Of a DNA stretch of 58,102 bases, positions 7,846 through 17,532 are shown one piece after another. The position numbers were made by a program, and so were the translations under genes. Under the pieces are notes generated by a model that made no database searches, had not been told where the DNA came from, and saw nothing but the letters and a program-made list of their open reading frames with translations. This DNA comes from Actinomyces sp. GTDB lineage: Bacteria > Actinomycetota > Actinomycetes > Actinomycetales > Actinomycetaceae. The DNA is taken from assembly GCA_018375675.1 (NCBI GenBank), contig JAHACW010000007.1, positions 1-58,102 on the forward strand, in the 5' to 3' direction. Position 1 is the stretch's first letter. Each line of letters begins with the position of its first letter.

Positions 7846-10800
7846 TGGCTGTGGGCAATCCAATAAATGAGAAGGCGTTTCAGCGCTTGATTATCGATGA
7901 GTTGGTGGAAAGCGCTGGTTATGTGGAGCGTCCCCGTGACGTTTTTGATCCGGTGTGGGCGCTCGACGAGGAGCTGCTCTTTGCGTTCCTCGAGCGCACG
8001 CAGGGAGAAAAGATAGACCTGTTGCGGGCTGCCTATAACGGTGGGGCCGATGCCACCATTCGCAACAAGATCATGCACAAGATCGCTGCCGATGGACTGA
8101 TCCGTTCGATCTGGAACGGCGTGGACTTCGATGGCGGCATCCAGCTAGACCTGGTATATCCGCGCCCGTCAGCCGGGTTCGACGCGAAGTCCCGAGAGCT
8201 GTTCGATGCGAACCAGCTGTCGATCATGGAAGAGGTCTACCACAAGGACGGTGAGCGCATTGACCTTGTGATCTTCTTGAACGGCCTGGCGTTGTTCACC
8301 GTCGAGCTTAAGTGCAACACCTCAGCCTCGGGTGACTATCGGAACGCTATCGCCCAGTACCAGACAGAGCGCGACGCGACGACTCGGCTGCTCTCTCCGA
8401 CAATCGGGGCACTTGCGCATTTTGCAATGGACACGAACGAGGTCTACGTGTGCGCAGAACTCAAAGGCCGCGAGTCGTTCTTCCTCCCGTTCAACCAGGG
8501 CCAGCCTGCTGGCGAAGACCCGCATAACGTGACCAGCGGCAACCCGCACAATCCGCAGGGCGTCAACACGTCTTACATGTGGGAGCAGATCTGGACGAAA
8601 GCAACTATCTTCGATCTGCTGTACGACTTCATCTATATCGAGACGAAGCGTGACAAGCACGGACGCAAAGTCGGCGAGCGCCCGATCTTTCCGCGCTACC
8701 AGCAGCTGCGTGCAGTGCGTTCAGTCTCTAGCGACATGCTGCGTAGCCCTCTGCTGTTGAACTACTTGATCGAACACTCTGCTGGTTCTGGCAAGACGAA
8801 GACGATTGCCTGGCTGGCCCACAAGCTCGCGGGCCTGTACAAGCCGGGAACCGATGAGCTGCTATATGACAAGGTCATTATCGCCACCGATCGAAAAGTC
8901 GTGGACAAACAACTCCAAGACGCGGTCGTTGATATGGCTAAAGACTCCGGCGTCATCCGTGTCATGGACAAGAACAAGACCTCGGCTGATCTCGGGAAGG
9001 CACTCGGGCTTGATCCGACGAGGCGCAAGAGCAGCTACCGGATCGTTGCGACCACATTGCAAAAGTTCCTCTATCTGTCCGCCGGTGAGCTGGCTGGTTC
9101 CGGCAAGCGCTTCGTGGTGATTATCGACGAGGCGCACGGATCGACCAGCGGCAAGAACATGGCCTCCATCAACGCTGCTCTAGCCAGTGGGGACGGGCCA
9201 GACTCCTCTCTTGATGAACTGGCCCAGTTTGTGGCGCAAGGGATGCGTTCGTCGTCTCGGCAGGCCAACATTTCCATGGTTGGTTTCACAGCAACTCCCA
9301 CCGGGCGGACACTACAGCAGTTTGGCAGGCTCAACGAAGACGGCAACTACGAAGCCTTCGACCTGTATTGCATGCGCCAAGCTATTGACGAAGGATTCAT
9401 CCTTGACGTCACCGCGAACTACACCACCTACGACGCGTTTTGCAAGATCGTGAAAGCCGTCGACGATGATCCAGAGCTGGAAAGCAAAGCAGCCAAGCGC
9501 AAGCTCGCGCACATGATCTCCACTTCGGAGGAGAACATCACCAACAAGCTACAGGTGATGATCGAACACTTCACTTCCGTCGTCACCCCAACACTTCGCG
9601 GCAAAGCTAAAGCAATGATCGTCACTGCCGGACGTGAGCAGGCGGCGAGGTACTTTCTTGCCTACCAGAAGATGCGAGCTGCTGATATGCCCCGTCTCGG
9701 CAAGCATCAGGCGCTGGTGGCTTTCACTGGCGAAGTGGACGTCGATGGGAAAACGTGGAGCGAGGCAGGGCTAAACGGCTTCAGTGACGATCTCACTGCC
9801 GAAGAATTCGACACCGATAACTACCGACTGCTTATCGTTGCGGATAAGTATCAGACCGGATTTGATCAACCCAAGCTGTGTGCGATGTACGTAGACAAGA
9901 CACTGCGGGGTGTCACAGCGGTTCAAACGCTCTCCCGGCTCAATCGCATCGTCTACGATAAGCGCACCTTCATCCTGGACTTCACGAACGACTTCGAGGA
10001 CATTCAGAGCGCGTTTGCTCCCTACTATGAGACGACGACGCTTACCGATCCGTTGACGATCAGTGACGTGCGGGAAACTCATCGGCGGCTGATGGAACTG
10101 CGGATTCTCGACATCGATGATGTCGAGGAATACAACGAGTTGCTCGCTAAAGAGCTATTAGCGCACCGAGACAAGCAACGGATGTGGTCGTTGATCGACG
10201 CGGCGGCTCGCGTAGTGGGGGACATGGAAGAGGAAGAAGCTGACGAGGCACGGCGCGTGGTTCGCAACTTCATCAAGCAATACACCTTCCTGCTCCAGGT
10301 AATGCCCTTTGAAGACAAAGCCATGCACATGGACTACAACTTCTGTACCAGCCTCATTCGAGCCATTGATGCCGGGCACGGCGGTGGCCTCGACTTCGAC
10401 CTCAGCGACAAAGTCACCATCGAGGACTTCGCAGTCAAGAAGAGCGGTGAGCACAAGAACGAGGCACTCGTGGCAGAGCCCGAGGTCAAGATCGCAAAAG
10501 GCACCGGTAGTGGGCTGACTGAGACACAGCTAGAGAAGCTGTCAAAAATCATCCAAGAATGGAACGCCCGATACGGCACTGCCTTCGATACCGATATCGC
10601 CGCTGGCTCCCTGGTCGCACTCCAAGTAACCTTGGCGAAAGACCCGAAGGTGCAGCAGAGCGCGAGAGTCAACAGCAAGAACAGCTTCCGGCACACTGTT
10701 GAGGAACAAACCCAAGGTGCGCTCATCGCTGGATACTCCCAGAACACCGAGTGGCACAAGTTCCTACTCAACCAGGAAGAAGCCCGAAAGGAGCTCATCC

Positions 10801-10856
10801 AGGCTTTCTCCGACGACATCTTCGACGCCTTGAAAGCGAAGTTTCAGGAAGAATAG
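7845..10856 (+). CDS. hsdR: Type I RM restriction subunit HsdR
   Basis: ATP-dependent translocase/endonuclease subunit, 1003 residues, full length for the family. A PD-(D/E)xK nuclease core is visible near residues 140-155 (IDLVIFL, then TVELKC). The SF2 helicase motor follows: Walker A SAGSGKTKT around residue 311, DEAH box IIDEAHGS around 426, motif III GFTATPTG, and motifs V/VI in KYQTGFDQPKL and QTLSRLNRI. The C-terminal ~250 residues are the helical domain that docks on HsdM. The start overlaps the hsdS stop by one base (TGATG). The gene is intact; if hsdM is truly broken, HsdR has no working partner from this locus. Confidence 0.93.
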   Translation: MAVGNPINEKAFQRLIIDELVESAGYVERPRDVFDPVWALDEELLFAFLERTQGEKIDLLRAAYNGGADATIRNKIMHKIAADGLIRSIWNGVDFDGGIQLDLVYPRPSAGFDAKSRELFDANQLSIMEEVYHKDGERIDLVIFLNGLALFTVELKCNTSASGDYRNAIAQYQTERDATTRLLSPTIGALAHFAMDTNEVYVCAELKGRESFFLPFNQGQPAGEDPHNVTSGNPHNPQGVNTSYMWEQIWTKATIFDLLYDFIYIETKRDKHGRKVGERPIFPRYQQLRAVRSVSSDMLRSPLLLNYLIEHSAGSGKTKTIAWLAHKLAGLYKPGTDELLYDKVIIATDRKVVDKQLQDAVVDMAKDSGVIRVMDKNKTSADLGKALGLDPTRRKSSYRIVATTLQKFLYLSAGELAGSGKRFVVIIDEAHGSTSGKNMASINAALASGDGPDSSLDELAQFVAQGMRSSSRQANISMVGFTATPTGRTLQQFGRLNEDGNYEAFDLYCMRQAIDEGFILDVTANYTTYDAFCKIVKAVDDDPELESKAAKRKLAHMISTSEENITNKLQVMIEHFTSVVTPTLRGKAKAMIVTAGREQAARYFLAYQKMRAADMPRLGKHQALVAFTGEVDVDGKTWSEAGLNGFSDDLTAEEFDTDNYRLLIVADKYQTGFDQPKLCAMYVDKTLRGVTAVQTLSRLNRIVYDKRTFILDFTNDFEDIQSAFAPYYETTTLTDPLTISDVRETHRRLMELRILDIDDVEEYNELLAKELLAHRDKQRMWSLIDAAARVVGDMEEEEADEARRVVRNFIKQYTFLLQVMPFEDKAMHMDYNFCTSLIRAIDAGHGGGLDFDLSDKVTIEDFAVKKSGEHKNEALVAEPEVKIAKGTGSGLTETQLEKLSKIIQEWNARYGTAFDTDIAAGSLVALQVTLAKDPKVQQSARVNSKNSFRHTVEEQTQGALIAGYSQNTEWHKFLLNQEEARKELIQAFSDDIFDALKAKFQEE

Positions 10857-10878
10857 AAACCATTACTGCGCGCGAAAT

Positions 10879-10914
10879 CCCGACTGGTTCACCTCTCTAC
10901 GGATGCCAGTCGGG
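10879..10914 (+). terminator. Hairpin downstream of hsdR
   Basis: CCCGACTGG at 10879-10887 pairs with CCAGTCGGG at 10906-10914 (9 bp, 18-base loop), just after the hsdR stop. There is no real T-tract, so it may be a weak terminator. It lies in the 199-base gene-free stretch before the right insert junction. Confidence 0.4.
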
Positions 10915-11036
10915 GTTGCGGCGTGCCGGACACTTAGCGGTTCAGTAGCCTAATCGCGAAACGATAGCCCCAGTCAGAAATCCCAGTTCATAGCCGGTAT
11001 CGAAGCTGTTCGATGGCCTTGCTCCGCACTGGGGTC

Positions 11037-11045
11037 TTGTATCCA
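11037..11045 (+). repeat. Right copy of 9-bp inverted repeat near insert end
   Basis: TTGTATCCA, the exact reverse complement of the element at 3459-3467, 16 bases inside the right boundary of the inserted module. A second short inverted pair, CCCCAGT (10968-10974) and ACTGGGG (11028-11034), lies beside it. Confidence 0.3.
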
Positions 11046-11055
11046 ACGTGACCGG

Positions 11056-12765
11056 TTGTGCGATCCCGCCTGCGGATGCGGCAACTTCCTGGTCGTCGCC
11101 TACCGGGCACTGCGAGGCCTCGACACAGATATCCTCAAACGCATCCGCGAGCTGGAGCTCGCCCGCAAGAATAACGACGAGTTCCAGGCGACGATGTTCT
11201 TCGAAGACCGCGGAGAAAACACCGACATCGCTGTTCAGCTCGACCACTTTTTCGGCATCGAGATCGAAGAGTGGCCGGCCCGCATCGCGCAAACCGCCCT
11301 GCACCTCGCTCACCACCAGGCGAATCGCGAGATGGAGCGCCTCCTCGGCCAGGCCCCCTCGATCCTTCCCCTCAGCACGTCCGCCCACATCACGATCGGG
11401 AATGCACTGCGTGAAGATTGGACGAAGCTATGTCCGCCTACTCCGTCTGTAAGGATCGTGGGAAATCCTCCCTTTATTGGGCAGTCAAAACGATCTACAA
11501 ATCAGAGAGCAGATCTCCGCTTGGTGTGGGGACAGGCTTACAACGGATACCTGGACTACGTGACCGGCTGGTTCATCAAGGCCTCCCAGTACTTCCAGTC
11601 AGTTCCACGGGGCGGTCGCTTCGCCTTCGTCTCGACCAACTCGATCGCGCAGGGCGCACCCGTCGCTTCACTCTTCCGCCCCCTGCTCGAAGGGGGCTGG
11701 AGGATTCGTTTCGCGCACCAGACCTTCGCGTGGACGTCCGAGGCGCCGGGGGCCGCCGCCGTCCACTGCGTGATCACGGGCTTCGACCGGGGAGCGCCAC
11801 ACGAGAAGGCGCGTCCCGTGCTCTTCACGTATTCGAGCCTCAAGGCACAGCCCGAGGCGCTGCCGGTCAAGCACATAAACCCCTACCTGGTCGAGGGACC
11901 TGATATCTTCCTCGAACCACAAACGCATCCAATTTCATCTTCCGTCACACCCGTACTACGTGGATCGCAGCCTACTGACGGCGGTAACCTCATCGTTGAA
12001 GCGAAGGACTATCCGCAAGTCGCGGCCGACCCGATCGCGGCGAAGTATCTGCGCCCCTTCCGCATGGGCCGAGACATGATTCAAGGACTCGATCGTTGGT
12101 GTCTGTGGATGGCGGAGAGCGATTTCGATCCTCGCGACATCAAGATGAGTTCACTACTATATGCGCGAGTGCAAGCCTGCCAAAAAAAGAGAAATGCGTC
12201 GGACAAGAAGGCAACTCGTGAAAGCGCAAACACTCCATATCTTTTTCAAGAGATTCGCCAGCCCTCTGAACGTTATCTTGCTATACCAAGTGTTGTTGCT
12301 GAGACACGTGAGTTCTACACCGTGGCATATCTCGACAAAAAGGTTATTGCCGGCAACAAGCTTTATACAGCAATTGACCCCGATGGCTTCCTCTTCGCAA
12401 TTATTAGCTCCTCGATGTTCATTACGTGGCAGCGCGCTGTCGGCGGACACATGAAGTCAGATCTGCGCTTTTCCAACGAGATCGTGTGGAACACTCTGCC
12501 TCTGCCCGAAGTATCCGACAAGCAGCGCGCCGCCATCATCGCGGCTGGCCAGGGGGTCCTGGACGCTCGCGCCGAGCAGCCGGGGGCGAGCCTGGCCGAC
12601 ATGTACAACCCGCTGGCGATGGCACCGAGCCTGCTCAAGGCCCACCGCGTCCTCGATCGCGCGGTCGACCGCGCCTTCGGCGCGAAGAAGCCCTTGGAGA
12701 CCAACGACGAACGCCTGGCGCTCCTCTTCAGGCGCTACCAGGAGATGACTGCGACGGACAGCTGA
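11056..12765 (+). pseudogene. MmeI-like type IIL restriction-modification enzyme, C-terminal fragment
   Basis: C-terminal part of the enzyme whose N-terminus is at 2331. It opens directly with methyltransferase motif I, DPACGCGNFL (Asp codon at 11062), and carries motif IV NPPFIG about 135 residues later. A target-recognition domain (about residues 240-430) and a C-terminal helical domain follow. There is no credible start: the frame begins only at a TTG with no ribosome-binding site, and upstream in-frame sequence is not family-like. Joining codon 370 of the left part (LRIM) to this Asp gives a continuous ~937-residue protein with no visible loss of domains. The gene is therefore interrupted by the 3441-11061 module. 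It is convergent with ileS. Confidence 0.85.
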
Positions 12766-12803
12766 TCGCACGTTTTCGACCGAGATACCACGGATAGACA
12801 AGC

Positions 12804-12833
12804 GGGCGGGCCGCGCTTTCGCGCAGCCCGCCC
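12804..12833. terminator. Bidirectional terminator between RM fragment and ileS
   Basis: GGGCGGGC (12804-12811) and GCGC pair with GCGC and GCCCGCCC (12826-12833) around a 4-base loop, with one internal mismatch. It sits between two convergent genes and can serve both. Confidence 0.6.
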
Positions 12834-12849
12834 ACCTCAGTAACAGCAC

Positions 12850-15800
12850 TCAGTGCTTGGCGACGCTCACCGCGAGCTTGTCGCCGGCCTCGACCTCAAG
12901 CGACAGAGCGAGGGTCTCGGCGGCGATCATGTCGCGCCAGGTCTCCACGTCGGCCACGTGATCGGACGGAACCGTCAGCGACAGGTCGATGCGGTCCGCG
13001 ATGTGCAGGCCAGCGTTCTTGCGCTCGTCCTGAACGGCGCGCACGACGTCGCGGGCGTAGCCCTCGGCCTCGAGCTCGGGGGTCAGCTCCGTATCGAGCA
13101 CGACGAAGGTGCCCGAGGCGAGCACGTCCGCGACCTGACCCTCGGCCGCGTCCACAGACGTGGACACCGAGAACATGTCGCCGGTCAGCTCCAGCGGTGC
13201 TCCATCGAGCAGGATGCCCGGGAAACGAACCGTGCCCTCCTCGACGATCTCCCACTCGCCGGCCTTCTGGGCCTTGAACAGCTGGCTCGTCAGCTTGCGA
13301 ACCGCAGGCTCGAAGGCGCGCGGGTTCAGGGCAAGCTCGGTGCGCACGCTCAGACCCGAATTCTGCGGGTCGTTGAAGAGCACGGACTTCACGTTCACCT
13401 CGGAGGCGATCAGGTCCGCGAAGGGCTCCAGCGCAGCGAAGTTCTCCGACACGACCAGCAGGGAGGCCAACGGCTGGCGCACGCGCAGCTGATGCGTCTT
13501 GCGCAGCGCATGCGCAGCCGACACGATCGAACGAACCTCATCCATCGCGGCGACCAGCTCGGGGGCATCCACGGCCTCGTCAATGACGGGGAAGTCGACG
13601 AGGTGCACGGACTCCCCGCCCGTCAGTCCGCGCCAGATCTCCTCGCTCAGCAGCGGCAGCAGGGGCGCCGCCAGCTCCATGAGCGTCACGAGAGCCGTGT
13701 ACAGCGTGTCGAACGCGGCGCCGTCCTCGTCCCAGAAGCGCTGACGCTGGGTACGCACGTACCAGTTCGTCAGAACATCCAGGTAGTCGCGGATCGACTC
13801 GCACGCGCCGGCCACGTCGTAGCCGTCGAGCGCGCCGCGCACATCCTCAGCCAGGGTGCGGGTGTGGGCCAGCAGGTAGCGGTCCATCTGCGCCAGCGCG
13901 GCCACGGCCTCGGGCGAAGACAGATCAACGCGCGTGGCCTCGTAGCCCTCACCCTTGTTGCAGGCACCCGCGTACAGCGTGAAGAAGTAGTACGTGTTCC
14001 AGATGGGCAGCAGCACCTGACGGACGGTGTCGCGGATCGACTCCTCCTTGACGATCAGGTTGCCGCCGCGCACGACCGGGCTCGACATGAGGAACCAACG
14101 CATCGCGTCGGAGCCGTACTTGTTGAACACCTCGGCCACGTCCGGGTAGTTACGCAGCGACTTACTCATCTTCAGGCCGTCGTCACCCAGGACGATGCCG
14201 TGGGAGACGCAGGAGCGGAACGCGGGGCGATCGAAGAGCGCGGTCGCCAGGACGTGCAGCGTGTAGAACCAGCCGCGCGTCTGACCGATGTACTCGACGA
14301 TGAAGTCGCCCGGGTAGTGGTTCTCGAACCACTCCTGGTTCTCGAACGGGTAGTGCACCTGCGCGAAGGGCATCGAGCCGGACTCGAACCAGCAGTCGAA
14401 CACGTCGGAGATACGACGCATCGTCGACTTGCCCGTCGGGTCGTCCGGGTTCGGGCGTGTGAGCTGATCAATGAAGGGACGGTGGAAGTCCGTGACCTTC
14501 ACGCCGAAGTCGGCCTCGAGCTCAGCGATGGAGCCGTAGACGTCGGTGCGCGGGTAGGCCGGATCGTCCGACACCCACACGGGGATCGGCGCGCCCCAGA
14601 AGCGGTTACGCGAGATCGACCAGTCGCGGGCGCCCTCCAGCCACTTGCCGAAGATGCCGTCCTTGGTGTGCGCGGGAGTCCAGGTGATCTCCTGGTTGAG
14701 CTCCACCATGCGGTCGCGGATCTCGGTAACGCGGACGAACCACGAGGACACGGCCTTGTACATGAGGGGCTTGCGGCAGCGCCAGCAGTGCGGGTAGGAG
14801 TGCACGTAGGACTTCTCGCGCACCAGCACGGCGCGGATCTCGGGAGCGCGGCGCGCGATGGGGCCACCCTGCTCGCGCAGGTCGGCGACCACGTAGCGGT
14901 TCGCGTCGAAGATCTGCATACCCTCGTAGTCACTCACCTCGGAGGTGAAGACGCCACCCTCGTCGACGGGCAGGACCACGCCGATGCCGTACTCCATGCA
15001 CGTCCACATGTCGTCCTCACCGAAGGCGGGAGCCTGGTGGACGAGGCCGGTGCCGTCCGTGGTCGTCACGTAGTCGGCGGCGATGATGGACCAGCCATTG
15101 GGGCCGGGGGCGCCACCCTCGGCGCGGCGCTCGGGGGTGTCGAAGTAGTCGTAGATCGGGTGGTAGTGGATACCCACCAGTTCCGAGCCCTTGTAGATGG
15201 CCACGACGGTGGGTTCCTCGCCCAGCTCCTTGGCGTAAGCGGGGATCAGGTCAGTGGCGATGAGGACGCGCTCGCCCGCGAGGACACCCTCGTGGTCGGC
15301 GGCCACCTCAACGAGGGAGTATTCGATCTCCGGGCCCACGGCGACGGCCGAGTTCGAGGGTAGGGTCCAGGGCGTGGTCGTCCAGATGAGGGCCAGCTCG
15401 GGGCGCGCCGAGTCCTCGCGCAGCTTCTGTTCGAGACGCAGGCCCACCGTCACCGTGTTGTCGGTGCGGTCCTGGTACACGTCGTCGTCCATCTTGAGCT
15501 CGTGGTTGCTCAGCGGCGTGCGGTCGTTCCAGCAGTAGGGCAGGACGCGGTGGCCCTGGTAGGCCAGGCCCTTGTCGTAGAGCTGCTTGAATGCCCAGAT
15601 CACGGACTCGGTGTAGGACATGTCGAGCGTCTTGTAGTCGTGCTCGAAGTCCACCCAGCGGGCCTGGCGGGTGACGTACTCTTCCCATTCCTTCGTGTAG
15701 CGCAGGACGGAGGAGCGGCAGGCGGCGTTGAACGCCTCGATGCCGACGCCACCCTCGCGGGTGATCTCGGTGACGTCCTCGATGCCGAGCTGGCGCTGGG

Positions 15801-16128
15801 CCTCGAGCTCGGCGGGCAGGCCGTGCGTGTCCCAGCCGAAGCGACGCTCGACGCGGTGGCCCTTCATGGTCTGGTAGCGGCCCACGACGTCCTTGACGTA
15901 GCCGGTCAGGAGGTGACCGTAGTGGGGCAGGCCGTTGGCGAAAGGCGGGCCATCGTAGAACACGAACTCGTTGGAGCCATTCTCGCCGGCGTCGCGCATC
16001 TCAATGGACTTGAGGAAGGTGTCGTTGCTGGCCCAGAACGCCAGGGTGCCCTCTTCCATCGTGGGGAAGGAAGGGCTGGGGTCCACCTCGTCTTGCCGGT
16101 GGCGGGGGTAGAAGCCGTGCTTCGTCAT
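12850..16128 (-). CDS. ileS: Isoleucyl-tRNA synthetase, eukaryote-like type
   Basis: Charges tRNA-Ile with isoleucine and edits misactivated valine; cytoplasmic, essential. Class I signatures are present: the HIGH-type motif HYGH at residues 69-72 within [12 protein letters not shown], and KMSKS around residue 653 ([10 protein letters not shown]). The CP1 editing insertion lies between them, and an anticodon-binding domain and a long C-terminal region follow. Length (1092) and the [10 protein letters not shown] context indicate the type 2, eukaryote-like IleRS common in actinobacteria, a class generally less sensitive to mupirocin. The start ATG at 16128 has an AGGA ribosome-binding site that lies inside a predicted sequestering hairpin of the T-box leader upstream. 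Confidence 0.97.
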   Translation of the reverse strand: MTKHGFYPRHRQDEVDPSPSFPTMEEGTLAFWASNDTFLKSIEMRDAGENGSNEFVFYDGPPFANGLPHYGHLLTGYVKDVVGRYQTMKGHRVERRFGWDTHGLPAELEAQRQLGIEDVTEITREGGVGIEAFNAACRSSVLRYTKEWEEYVTRQARWVDFEHDYKTLDMSYTESVIWAFKQLYDKGLAYQGHRVLPYCWNDRTPLSNHELKMDDDVYQDRTDNTVTVGLRLEQKLREDSARPELALIWTTTPWTLPSNSAVAVGPEIEYSLVEVAADHEGVLAGERVLIATDLIPAYAKELGEEPTVVAIYKGSELVGIHYHPIYDYFDTPERRAEGGAPGPNGWSIIAADYVTTTDGTGLVHQAPAFGEDDMWTCMEYGIGVVLPVDEGGVFTSEVSDYEGMQIFDANRYVVADLREQGGPIARRAPEIRAVLVREKSYVHSYPHCWRCRKPLMYKAVSSWFVRVTEIRDRMVELNQEITWTPAHTKDGIFGKWLEGARDWSISRNRFWGAPIPVWVSDDPAYPRTDVYGSIAELEADFGVKVTDFHRPFIDQLTRPNPDDPTGKSTMRRISDVFDCWFESGSMPFAQVHYPFENQEWFENHYPGDFIVEYIGQTRGWFYTLHVLATALFDRPAFRSCVSHGIVLGDDGLKMSKSLRNYPDVAEVFNKYGSDAMRWFLMSSPVVRGGNLIVKEESIRDTVRQVLLPIWNTYYFFTLYAGACNKGEGYEATRVDLSSPEAVAALAQMDRYLLAHTRTLAEDVRGALDGYDVAGACESIRDYLDVLTNWYVRTQRQRFWDEDGAAFDTLYTALVTLMELAAPLLPLLSEEIWRGLTGGESVHLVDFPVIDEAVDAPELVAAMDEVRSIVSAAHALRKTHQLRVRQPLASLLVVSENFAALEPFADLIASEVNVKSVLFNDPQNSGLSVRTELALNPRAFEPAVRKLTSQLFKAQKAGEWEIVEEGTVRFPGILLDGAPLELTGDMFSVSTSVDAAEGQVADVLASGTFVVLDTELTPELEAEGYARDVVRAVQDERKNAGLHIADRIDLSLTVPSDHVADVETWRDMIAAETLALSLEVEAGDKLAVSVAKH

Positions 16129-16356
16129 GAGTGTCCTCGTCTCGCGCCTATACAGGGACGAGGACCGGCGTCGCCGGCACCCGCGGTACCACCCCGCTTG
16201 CCGCTCCCTCGCCGGGTGCGGCCGCTTCGTTGGGGCTATGTCGGGCCCTCCCGTCCGGTTCTACTGGAGGGACGAGGCCATGGTTGGCTGTCGCGTTCCT
16301 CTTTCTTCCGGATGCTCCCCGGTGATACCCCGCGTAAGCGGGCCGGATCGTAGCGA
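16129..16356 (-). promoter_or_regulatory. T-box riboswitch of ileS, translational type
   Basis: On the minus strand the leader carries the T-box core GGGGTGGTACCGCGG (complement of about 16181-16196). Upstream is a short stem I: CCGG-CCCGC-TTAC-GCGGG-GTATCA-CCGG (about 16318-16346), whose asymmetric bulge contains ATC, an Ile codon, as the likely specifier. Downstream, CCTCGTC-type sequence at 16157-16165 can pair over 9 bp with the ribosome-binding-site strand GACGAGGA at 16133-16141, just before the ileS ATG. No terminator T-run is present, so control should act on translation: uncharged tRNA-Ile stabilises the T-box pairing and frees the ribosome-binding site. This matches the short-stem-I ileS T-boxes known in actinobacteria. 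Boundaries are approximate. Confidence 0.85.
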
Positions 16357-16362
16357 AAAACC

Positions 16363-16368
16363 AGTGTA
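16363..16368 (-). promoter_or_regulatory. Possible -10 of ileS leader
   Basis: TACACT on the minus strand, placed so that transcription would start about 10 bases before the T-box stem I. The -35 is not convincing. Confidence 0.3.
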
Positions 16369-16521
16369 GCGAAGAAACTCCCGCGCGCCCACTGGGCGGA
16401 GCGTCTGTCTGCACACAGCGCACCTGTGGGCGCTTGGCGTCGCGCGCGCGGGCCGCCGTCTCGTGCGCCTTGTTCGGCGAGTGCTCGAGGGTGCTTGGTG
16501 CTCCTGCCCTAGAGTTGTGGG

Positions 16522-17532
16522 GTGAGTGTAGTGGAAACGAAAAGCCCCGCGCGCCCCTGGGGCATGCTCGTCGGCACGCTTGTGCTGGTGGCGCTGATTG
16601 CCGTATGGGCCACGCAGGGAAACCTGGCCGGATCGGGCCTGCCCATTGGTCGCGCGGCGACGATCGCCGTGGGCATGACCCTGCAGGCGATTCCCTTCCT
16701 GCTGTTGGGTGTCTTCGTTGCAGAACTCATCGAGGCCTTCGTCTCCCCCACCCTGATCGCGCGCGTATTTCCGACGAACCCGGTGGCGTCCGTGTTGACC
16801 GCACTCGTCGCTGCTTTCCTTCTTCCCGTGTGTGATTGTTCGGCGGTGCCGATCTTCCGTTCGCTGCTGCGCAAGGGTGTTCCACTGTCGGCGGCGACCA
16901 CTCTCATGCTGGCATCCCCCGCGATTAATCCCCTGGTGATTGCGTCGACGTATTACGCGTTCGGCTCGTGGGCGATTGTGGGTGCGCGTATCGGCCTGAG
17001 CATCGTCGTCGCGTTGTCGGTGGGCCTGTCGATGCTGGCTTCTCCTCCGAGCGCCCTGCGCGAGGATGCCCACGTCCACGACGGGGACTCGTGCGGATGC
17101 GACGGCGGCTGCGAGACACCGGATCGCTCGTTCTCTGGCGTCCTTGGCGCGACCGGTCATTCTTTCGGGCGGATCCTGCCCTACCTGCTGGGCGGTGTGG
17201 CCGCCTCGACAGCGGCGCAGGTGTTCTGGCCGGTGTCTTCCCTACTCGCGGGCCTGCCCGCGCCCGGCGCGCTGGCACTCATGATGGCGGCGGGCTTCGC
17301 CCTGTCGCTGTGTTCCTCGTCCGACGCGGTGATCGCGCGTTCGCTGGCCTCCCTCGCGCCGCAGGGCGCGCTCATGGGGTTCATGGTCTACGGCCCGATG
17401 ATGGACGTGAAGAACGTGGCGCTGCTGTCCTCGCAGTTCCGCGGCGCGTTCGTGCTTCGCCTATTCGCGACCGTCACCGGCGTCGCCGCCGCCGTCATTG
17501 GCGGCGCCTGGTGGATGGGGGTCCTCTCGTGA
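16522..17532 (+). CDS. Predicted permease, DUF318/YraQ (ArsP-like) family
   Basis: A 336-residue polytopic membrane protein with about eight hydrophobic helices. The family hallmark PVCDCSAVPI occurs around residue 112, and a second copy of the pattern (SLCSSSDAVIARS) lies in the C-terminal half, showing the two-repeat build of this family. The loop between the repeats (about residues 180-200) is rich in His, Asp and Cys (DAHVHDGD and CGCDGGC), a likely metal-binding patch. Start is GTG 16522. The stop overlaps the next gene's GTG by 4 bases, so the two are coupled. Relatives have been linked to organoarsenical or metal export and to zinc-responsive operons; the substrate here is unknown. Confidence 0.8.
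   Translation: MSVVETKSPARPWGMLVGTLVLVALIAVWATQGNLAGSGLPIGRAATIAVGMTLQAIPFLLLGVFVAELIEAFVSPTLIARVFPTNPVASVLTALVAAFLLPVCDCSAVPIFRSLLRKGVPLSAATTLMLASPAINPLVIASTYYAFGSWAIVGARIGLSIVVALSVGLSMLASPPSALREDAHVHDGDSCGCDGGCETPDRSFSGVLGATGHSFGRILPYLLGGVAASTAAQVFWPVSSLLAGLPAPGALALMMAAGFALSLCSSSDAVIARSLASLAPQGALMGFMVYGPMMDVKNVALLSSQFRGAFVLRLFATVTGVAAAVIGGAWWMGVLS

Noticed and set aside
3441..11061. Insertion sequence or prophage as carrier of the type I module
   Set aside because: No transposase, integrase or phage gene and no clear target-site duplication beyond possibly two bases; only the 9-bp inverted repeat hints at mobility.
12853..15363. 836-codon open frame antisense to ileS
   Set aside because: Encoded opposite a certain gene; composition is Val/Gly/His/Arg-rich without motifs, as expected for the reverse complement of a GC-rich gene.
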